Below, piece after piece: positions 58,302 through 64,000 of a stretch of DNA of 64,000 nt. The notes under the pieces are model-generated. The model did not search any database, was not told where the DNA came from, and saw nothing but the letters and a program-made list of their open reading frames with translations. This DNA is from Rhizobiales bacterium 62-17 (lineage in GTDB: Bacteria > Pseudomonadota > Alphaproteobacteria > Rhizobiales > Beijerinckiaceae). Made by a program: the position numbers and the translations under genes. The stretch spans positions 422,727 to 486,726 of the forward strand of contig MKVW01000009.1 in the NCBI GenBank assembly GCA_001898965.1. Reading direction: 5' to 3'. The stretch's first letter is position 1, and each line of letters starts with the position of its first letter.

Positions 58302-60194
58302 TCAGCTCGCCTGCCGCTGGCTCTTGTCGGGCGAATTCTTGTCGCGCGGATTTTTTCGCGAATGGGCAATCAGCAAAGCGATCGCCGCCGGTGTCATGCC
58401 CTCAATCCGTCCCGCATGGCCGATGGTCGCCGGGGCGACTTGTGCCAGACGCAAGCGCAATTCCTGTGACAGGCCGGAGATGGCAGCGAAATCGAGATCG
58501 GCGGGGATCGCTAGGCTTTCCTCGCGCTGGCTGTCGCGCACCTCGGCGCGCTGCCGGTCGAGATAGACATGATACTTCGCCTCGCAGCCGACCAGCTCCA
58601 GGATCTTCGGATCGAGCGTGTCGAGCTCCGGCCAGATCGCCGCCAGCACCGGCGCTTCGATCTCGTGGTACGACAGCAGCTCAAAGCCGCTCCGGCGCAC
58701 GCCGTCCTGATTGATCATCAAGCCATGGCGGCGCGCCTCGGTCGGCGACAGGCTTCTGGCTTCCAGCATCTGCCGAGCCTCGGCCAGCTTTCTCATCTTA
58801 TCCTGATGATAGGCGGCCCGTTTCGGCCCGACGACACCCAAGGCCATACCGCGATCGGTCAGCCGCTGATCGGCATTATCGGCGCGCAGCGACAGGCGGA
58901 ACTCAGCCCGCGAGGTGAACATCCGATACGGCTCGGTAATGCCCCGGGTAATCAGGTCATCGATCATCACGCCGATATAAGCCTCGGTACGACTCAGGAT
59001 GATGGACTCCGAACCCGCTGATTTGGCGGCGGCGTTCATGCCTGCCAGCACCCCTTGGGCAGCCGCTTCCTCATATCCGGTCGTACCGTTGATCTGACCG
59101 GCCAGGAACAGGCCCTCCACCTTCTTCGTCTCTAAAGTCGGGCGCAGTTCGGTCGGATCAACGTGGTCATACTCGATCGCATAGCCTGGCCGGATGATCG
59201 CGACCTGTTCGAGACCCGGAATGGTACGCAGAAAGGCCGCCTGAACGTCAGCGGGCAGGGAAGTCGAAATGCCGTTCGGATAGACCGTCGGATCGTCCAG
59301 CCCTTCCGGCTCCAGGAAGATCTGGTGGTTATCCCGATCGGCGAAGCGGGTCACCTTGTCTTCGATCGACGGGCAATAGCGCGGACCCCGCCCGGAAATC
59401 GAGCCGTTGAAGATCGGTGCGACATGCATATTGTCGCGAATGATCTGGTGGGTCGCATCCACCGTGCGCGTGATGAAGCAATCGACCTGCGGCGTGGTGA
59501 TCTTCTCGGTCAATTCGGAAAACGGTTCCGGTACCGAATCGCCCGGCTGGCGCTCCAGACTGGCCCAATCGATGGTACGGCCATCCAATCGGGCAGGAGT
59601 GCCAGTCTTCAGACGGCCAAGACGCAGACCAAACTGCTCGAACGAGGCGGAAAGCCGAGTGGACGGGGCTTCGCCGACACGGCCAGCCGGCACGCGCTGG
59701 TCGCCGATATGAATAAGACCCCTCAGAAAGGTGCCGGTGGTGACCACCACCGAACCGCATCCGAATCGACGTTCGCCCGAGACCACGACGCCAGTAATCC
59801 GCCCGTTCGCCTGGCAGATCTCTTCGACATCCCCTTCGACGACAGTCAGATTGGCCTGGTCGGCAATCGCCGCCTGCATGGCCGCTCGGTACAGTTTGCG
59901 ATCCGCCTGAGCGCGCGGACCCCGGACGGCCGGGCCACGAGAGCGATTGAGGACGCGGAACTGAATGCCGGCGGCATCGGCTACCCGGCCCATCAGACCG
60001 TCGAGCGCATCAACTTCGCGCACAAGATGACCTTTGCCGAGACCGCCGATGGCCGGATTGCAGGACATCTCGCCAATCGTTTTGGCTGAGTGGGTGACGA
60101 GGGCAGTCCGGGCGCCCATGCGCGCGGCTGCGGCCGCGGCCTCACAGCCGGCATGTCCACCACCAATGACGATCACATCGTAGAACTGGGTCAT
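58302..60194 (-). CDS. mnmG: tRNA uridine 5-carboxymethylaminomethyl modification enzyme MnmG
   Basis: FAD enzyme that, with MnmE, modifies wobble uridine 34 of some tRNAs. FAD-fold [14 protein letters not shown] (about 6-19), the two conserved Cys in [20 protein letters not shown] and later segments ([31 protein letters not shown]), and the C-terminal MnmE-binding helical domain. 630 residues from ATG 60194. The parS site 2 lies 26 bases upstream and rsmG starts one base after the stop. Confidence 0.96.
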   Translation of the reverse strand: MTQFYDVIVIGGGHAGCEAAAAAARMGARTALVTHSAKTIGEMSCNPAIGGLGKGHLVREVDALDGLMGRVADAAGIQFRVLNRSRGPAVRGPRAQADRKLYRAAMQAAIADQANLTVVEGDVEEICQANGRITGVVVSGERRFGCGSVVVTTGTFLRGLIHIGDQRVPAGRVGEAPSTRLSASFEQFGLRLGRLKTGTPARLDGRTIDWASLERQPGDSVPEPFSELTEKITTPQVDCFITRTVDATHQIIRDNMHVAPIFNGSISGRGPRYCPSIEDKVTRFADRDNHQIFLEPEGLDDPTVYPNGISTSLPADVQAAFLRTIPGLEQVAIIRPGYAIEYDHVDPTELRPTLETKKVEGLFLAGQINGTTGYEEAAAQGVLAGMNAAAKSAGSESIILSRTEAYIGVMIDDLITRGITEPYRMFTSRAEFRLSLRADNADQRLTDRGMALGVVGPKRAAYHQDKMRKLAEARQMLEARSLSPTEARRHGLMINQDGVRRSGFELLSYHEIEAPVLAAIWPELDTLDPKILELVGCEAKYHVYLDRQRAEVRDSQREESLAIPADLDFAAISGLSQELRLRLAQVAPATIGHAGRIEGMTPAAIALLIAHSRKNPRDKNSPDKSQRQAS

Positions 60195-60219
60195 CACACC
60201 GCTTCCGAATCGATCGGAA

Positions 60220-60235
60220 TGTTTCACGTGAAACA
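60220..60235. promoter_or_regulatory. parS centromere site 2 (between mnmE and mnmG)
   Basis: Perfect palindrome TGTTTCACGTGAAACA, identical to site 1 and about 2 kb away, in the short gap between mnmG and mnmE. Confidence 0.95.
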
Positions 60236-60282
60236 CTCTGGACCACGACGGCTTGGGTCGCCTCGACCCGGCCGTTAACCAA

Positions 60283-61599
60283 TTATTTACCGAAACAGAA
60301 CCGGGCAAAAATAGAATCGAGGAGGTCCTCGACACCGATCCGACCCGACACACGCCCAAGAGAGACGGCAACCGCGCGAAGCTCTTCCGCCAAAACTTCC
60401 GGCTGCCCCGCAACCCGGACCAATGCCCGGTCGATACCGGCGACGGCATCCGAGAGCGCCGCGAACTGCCGCTCCGAAGTGACCACGGCCGTTTCCGCGA
60501 AATTCTCTACAGCAAACAGTCTTTCGCGAACAAGAGCCAAGAGCGCATCGATGCCTTCACCCGTACGTGTGGAGATGGCGATATCGAGCGGAGCGGCGGA
60601 GCGGCCAACGAGATCCGATTTGGTTCTGATCCGAATCGATTGTCCTTCGTCATGTTCCCGCACCAGGGGCGCATCGGTCTCGGCGCGATCGCTGAGCCAC
60701 AACACGAGATCGGCATGTTCGGCCCGCGTGCGCGCCCGTTCGATACCGATCCGTTCCACTGTGTCGGCGGCTTCATGAATGCCGGCGGAATCGATCAGCA
60801 CCACGGGCAGGCCATCAAGATCGATGGTCACTTCCAAGAGATCGCGCGTCGTGCCGGGAATGTCGGAAACGATTGCCGCTTCTCGTCCGGCGATATGATT
60901 GAGCAGGCTCGACTTGCCGGCATTCGGTGGCCCGCTGAGCAGAACCGTAAAACCTTCGCGGACGATTTCGGCGCGACGATAACTGGCGAGCGCCTGCGTC
61001 AGGCGCGCCCGCATGTTCTGCAAAAGAGCGGTGAGCTGCGCCGGTTGGAAGGCGGGCGCTTCGCCTTCGTCGGCGAAATCGATACTGGCTTCGACGAGCG
61101 CCATGATCTCGATCAGGCTTTCGCGCACTCCATCGACCTGCCGCGCCAACGCCCCATCCGTCTGGCTGATCGCTTGCCGCCGCTGCAATTCGGTTTGCGC
61201 ATCGATGAGATCGGCCAGACCTTCGACAGCGACGAGATCCATCTTGCCATTGGTGAAAGCGCGCTTGGTGAATTCGCCGGGCTCTGCCGACCGGCAGAAC
61301 GGATGCGCGCCGAGCACGCGCAGCACCGCGGCAATGCTGGCGCGTCCGCCATGGACTTGCAGCTCGAGACTGTCTTCGCCGGTAAAACTATGCGGACCGG
61401 GAAACCACAGCACGAGACCGCGATCGAGAATGTCTTGTGTCTGGGGATCGCGCAGCGCGGCGAGATGGGCGTGACGCGGGGCAGGGAGGGTGCCGATCAG
61501 GCTGCGGCAGAGCGCGCCAGATTGCGCTCCCGAGATGCGGATCACCGCGACCGCCGATCGACCCATCCCGCTCGAAACAGCAAAGATCGTATCGGCCAT
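60283..61599 (-). CDS. mnmE: tRNA modification GTPase MnmE
   Basis: Potassium-dependent GTPase partner of MnmG. N-terminal tetrahydrofolate-binding domain (about 1-115), a helical domain, the inserted G domain with G1 GPPNAGKSS (about 219-227), G2 GTTRDLLEV and G3 DSAG (DTAG is usual), then the catalytic C-terminal CFGK. ATG at 61599 gives 438 residues; the earlier starts would add 14 unrelated residues. Rho lies 99 bases upstream of it. Confidence 0.95.
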   Translation of the reverse strand: MADTIFAVSSGMGRSAVAVIRISGAQSGALCRSLIGTLPAPRHAHLAALRDPQTQDILDRGLVLWFPGPHSFTGEDSLELQVHGGRASIAAVLRVLGAHPFCRSAEPGEFTKRAFTNGKMDLVAVEGLADLIDAQTELQRRQAISQTDGALARQVDGVRESLIEIMALVEASIDFADEGEAPAFQPAQLTALLQNMRARLTQALASYRRAEIVREGFTVLLSGPPNAGKSSLLNHIAGREAAIVSDIPGTTRDLLEVTIDLDGLPVVLIDSAGIHEAADTVERIGIERARTRAEHADLVLWLSDRAETDAPLVREHDEGQSIRIRTKSDLVGRSAAPLDIAISTRTGEGIDALLALVRERLFAVENFAETAVVTSERQFAALSDAVAGIDRALVRVAGQPEVLAEELRAVAVSLGRVSGRIGVEDLLDSIFARFCFGK

Positions 61600-61676
61600 C
61601 GCGAGCAAATCCTGAAAAGAAAACGCCGGTCCATTCGTCACGAATCCGAATCGACCGGCGCAAATTTCTTACCAAT

Positions 61677-61695
61677 AAATCGCGTGTCGCGATTT
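61677..61695 (-). other. Hairpin after rho (terminator or fragment of repeat family 3)
   Basis: AAATCGCG-TGT-CGCGATTT (eight-base perfect stem). It begins three bases after the rho stop and is followed on the minus strand by a weakly T-rich stretch. Its CGCGATTTGCC sequence also appears in the family-3 repeat copy 2. Confidence 0.45.
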
Positions 61696-61698
61696 GCC

Positions 61699-62967
61699 TT
61701 AGGTATTCATCGAATCGAAGAACGTCGCATTGCCCTTCGGCGTTTCACGCAGCTTGCCGAGCAGGAACTCGATCGCGTCGATCGTGCCCATCGGATTGAG
61801 AATACGCCGCAGCACGTACATCTTCTTGAGGATGTCCGGCGGCACCAGCAGTTCTTCCTTACGGGTGCCGGAGCGGGTGATGTCGATCGCCGGGAAGACG
61901 CGCTTATCCGCCACCTTGCGGTCGAGGATGATTTCGCTGTTACCCGTGCCCTTGAACTCTTCGAAGATGACTTCGTCCATGCGCGAGCCGGTGTCGATCA
62001 GCGCCGTGGCGATGATGGTCAGCGAACCGCCTTCTTCGATGTTACGCGCCGCACCGAAGAAGCGCTTCGGACGCTGCAACGCATTGGCGTCGACACCGCC
62101 GGTGAGCACTTTGCCGGACGACGGCACAACCGTGTTGTAGGCGCGGCCGAGGCGGGTGATCGAGTCGAGCAGGATGACCACATCGCGGCCGTGTTCGACC
62201 AGGCGCTTGGCCTTTTCGATCACCATCTCGGCAACCTGCACGTGGCGCACCGCCGGTTCGTCGAAGGTCGAGGACACGACCTCGCCCTTCACCGAACGCT
62301 GCATGTCGGTGACTTCTTCCGGACGCTCGTCGATCAGCAGAACGATCAGATAGCACTCGGGATGATTGGCGGTCACCGACTGGGCGATGTTCTGCAACAG
62401 CACTGTCTTACCGGTGCGCGGCGGCGCCACGATGAGCGCGCGCTGGCCCTTACCGATCGGCGAGACGATATCGATGACGCGGGAAGAGAAATCCTTGCGG
62501 GTCGGATCTTCAATCTCAAGCTTCAAGCGCGCATCGGGATAGAGCGGCGTCAGATTGTCGAAGTGGACCTTGTGGCGGGCCTTCTCGGGGTTTTCGAAAT
62601 TGATCGAATTGACCTTGAGCAGCGCGAAATAGCGTTCGCCTTCCTTCGGGCTGCGGATGAGGCCTTCGACCGTATCACCGGTGCGCAGGCCGAAGCGGCG
62701 GATCTGCGAGGGCGAAACGTAAATATCATCGGGGCCGGCGAGATAGTTCGCATCGGCCGAGCGCAGGAAGCCGAAGCCGTCCTGCAAAACCTCGACGACG
62801 CCTTCGCCGACGATTTCGATTTCCTTGCTCGCCAATTGTTTGAGAATGGCGAACATCAATTCCTGCTTGCGCATGATCGAGGCGTTCTCGACCTCGTGTT
62901 CCTCAGCGAACGCAAGCAGTTCGGTGGGCGACTTTTTCTTTAAATCTTGGAGTTTGATCTCGGGCAT
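61699..62967 (-). CDS. rho: Transcription termination factor Rho
   Basis: Hexameric RNA-dependent ATPase that ends transcription. N-terminal helical and cold-shock RNA-binding domain (about 1-130, with [30 protein letters not shown]), Walker A APPRTGKT (about 180-187), Q-loop and R-loop region with [31 protein letters not shown]. 422 residues, normal. ATG at 62967. The leader to hemJ (62968-63166) holds no clear gene. Rho is usually autoregulated. Confidence 0.97.
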   Translation of the reverse strand: MPEIKLQDLKKKSPTELLAFAEEHEVENASIMRKQELMFAILKQLASKEIEIVGEGVVEVLQDGFGFLRSADANYLAGPDDIYVSPSQIRRFGLRTGDTVEGLIRSPKEGERYFALLKVNSINFENPEKARHKVHFDNLTPLYPDARLKLEIEDPTRKDFSSRVIDIVSPIGKGQRALIVAPPRTGKTVLLQNIAQSVTANHPECYLIVLLIDERPEEVTDMQRSVKGEVVSSTFDEPAVRHVQVAEMVIEKAKRLVEHGRDVVILLDSITRLGRAYNTVVPSSGKVLTGGVDANALQRPKRFFGAARNIEEGGSLTIIATALIDTGSRMDEVIFEEFKGTGNSEIILDRKVADKRVFPAIDITRSGTRKEELLVPPDILKKMYVLRRILNPMGTIDAIEFLLGKLRETPKGNATFFDSMNT

Positions 62968-63166
62968 AGAGTGGTGCCGTAGCTAATAGACAGAAATGAC
63001 ACACCGGGCGGTCAGATCGCGAAATGAGGCGGATATGACGATTCGGCGATGGCCGGCAGCGAACCTGAAAAGACAGAGAGGCCGGATTTGGGGAGGGACT
63101 TTTCGGATAATGCGATTCCGCGCCGACTTCAAGTGAAACCTTCGTTAAGGCGTCGGAATCACGAAT

Positions 63167-63598
63167 TTAGAATGGCTTGGCAATAACCATGACGACGATG
63201 ACGATCATCAGCAGAGTCGGTACCTCATTGATGATCCGGTAAAAACGCGACGTATGCGGTCGCTGCCCCTGTTCGAGCAATTTGCGCTCCCGGCTCAAAA
63301 ATCCATGCATGCCGGACAGAACAAGCACGCAAAGAAATTTCACCGCGAACCAGATATCGTGATACCAGCCGCCGGTTACTGCTAAGGTAATGCCCGTGAT
63401 CCAGGCGAGGATCATTGCCGGCGTCATGATGCCGTTAAGCAGCCGTCGCTCCATCACGCAAAAGACCTTGCTGGTCTCGGATTCTGCTTTTTGATCAGCG
63501 TGATAGACGAACAGACGCGGCAGATAAAGTGTTGCCGCCATCCATGAAATAATCGCCAGGACGTGGATGATTTTGACCACAGTATAGAAAGTCATCAT
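63167..63598 (-). CDS. hemJ: Protoporphyrinogen oxidase HemJ
   Basis: Membrane haem-synthesis enzyme converting protoporphyrinogen IX to protoporphyrin IX. 143 residues with four membrane helices, the conserved His in IIHVLAIISWMAATLYLPRLFVYH (about 11) and the Lys in AVKFLCVLVLSGMHGFLSRERK. The ATG overlaps the hemE stop by four bases (ATGA), coupling the two haem genes. Confidence 0.93.
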   Translation of the reverse strand: MMTFYTVVKIIHVLAIISWMAATLYLPRLFVYHADQKAESETSKVFCVMERRLLNGIMTPAMILAWITGITLAVTGGWYHDIWFAVKFLCVLVLSGMHGFLSRERKLLEQGQRPHTSRFYRIINEVPTLLMIVIVVMVIAKPF

Positions 63599-64000
63599 CT
63601 GCCACCTGATCTGACTTTACTGATCAAACGCTCGACATGTGCAATCGGCGTCGGCGGCAAAATACCGTGTCCCAAGTTGAAGATATGGGGATACTCAGCG
63701 AAATCTTCAAGAATGCTGTCGATCGCTCGGTCGAGAGCAGCGCCTCCGGCCAAAATCGCCAACGGATCGAGATTGCCTTGCAAGGGCTTACCGCCAGCGA
63801 CCTGACGCGCCCAGCGCCGATCAGCCGTCGTGTCGAGACTGAGAGCATCGAGCGCACCGATCTTGGTGAAAGGCGTGAGCTGCTCGCCGACGGCACGCGG
63901 AAAGCCAATTACCTTGGTCTGCGGATGGCGTGCCTTCACTGCTTCGGCGATGCGCTGGATCGGCCGGACGGACCAGGCCTCGAGTTCACCGGCGGTCAGG
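63595..64000 (-). CDS. hemE: Uroporphyrinogen decarboxylase HemE, C-terminal part (runs off the window)
   Basis: Only the last 134 codons are present. The open frame continues to the window edge, beginning in LTAGELEAWSVRPIQRIAEAVKARHP, then VIGFPR, TKIGALDALSLDTT, the GNLDPLAILAGG block and HIFNLGHGILPPTPIAHVERL near the end, all typical of HemE, which decarboxylates uroporphyrinogen III to coproporphyrinogen III. It couples to hemJ. In many Alphaproteobacteria the origin oriC lies just upstream of hemE, beyond this window. Confidence 0.95.
   Translation of the reverse strand, partial: LTAGELEAWSVRPIQRIAEAVKARHPQTKVIGFPRAVGEQLTPFTKIGALDALSLDTTADRRWARQVAGGKPLQGNLDPLAILAGGAALDRAIDSILEDFAEYPHIFNLGHGILPPTPIAHVERLISKVRSGGR

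Noticed and set aside
60253..62943. A very long open frame on the plus strand opposite mnmE and rho (about 900 codons)
   Set aside because: It is the antisense of clearly recognisable MnmE and Rho, has no protein family features and reflects high GC content.

Overview
The window is a GC-rich, gene-dense stretch of an alphaproteobacterial chromosome, most likely from the Hyphomicrobiales (Rhizobiales). The evidence is gene content and order: prmC-DUF4167-clpB, chorismate mutase-hisC-tyrC next to metX-metW, and leuS-lptE-holA / parB-parA-rsmG-mnmG-mnmE-rho-hemJ-hemE. A (2S)-methylsuccinyl-CoA dehydrogenase gene points to the ethylmalonyl-CoA pathway, which many methylotrophic or C2-assimilating relatives use. 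The last block normally sits beside the chromosome origin, and two perfect 16-bp parS sites are present, so the right-hand end of the window is probably close to oriC.

Layout. 0-7.5 kb: chaperones and translation quality (htpG, prmC, DUF4167 protein, clpB), with good terminators. 7.5-9.0 kb: a single AT-richer gene for a SEFIR/TIR-domain protein, the clearest accessory gene here. 9-14 kb: mcd, a small TetR-controlled unit with a palindromic operator, a Cys/Met-metabolism PLP enzyme and a membrane protein divergent from ftsE. 14-18.3 kb: ftsEX, a PlsC-type acyltransferase, a ChaC-like cyclotransferase and a DUF2125 protein. 18.3-24.3 kb: aromatic and histidine amino-acid genes facing a metX-metW operon, then a LysE exporter. 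24.3-29.5 kb: a flavin monooxygenase, an acetyltransferase, a three-gene cluster (beta-propeller hydrolase-like protein, orphan periplasmic binding protein, degenerate M28-like protein) and tRNA-Gly(GCC). 29.7-33.4 kb: a prolyl-tRNA editing protein, a CnoX-type thioredoxin, a LON-domain protein, a Trm112-like protein and a UbiH-family hydroxylase. 33.6-38 kb: nitrogen regulation, with two amtB genes and glnK, each transcription unit preceded by a sigma-54-like promoter. 38.3-41 kb: a molybdenum hydroxylase pair. 41-47.5 kb: ftsK (with a CtrA-type site), lolA, xth, a lone cyclic-nucleotide-binding protein, an OmpR-type regulator and an L,D-transpeptidase. 47.5-51.3 kb: p-aminobenzoate synthesis (fused pabAB, pabC) and yggS. 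51.5-64 kb: the origin-proximal block.

No prophage, insertion sequence or CRISPR array was seen. Three families of short palindromic intergenic repeats are scattered through the window: four copies of a 135-158 bp element with GTGTCATCCCGGAC ends, one 125-bp element with CGTCATTGCGAG ends, and two copies (plus a possible fragment) of a 95-bp element with a CGTTTC/GAAACG hairpin. One copy of the first family supplies the last codons and stop of pabAB. All start codons, domains and regulatory sites below were read by eye from the sequence. No database search was run.
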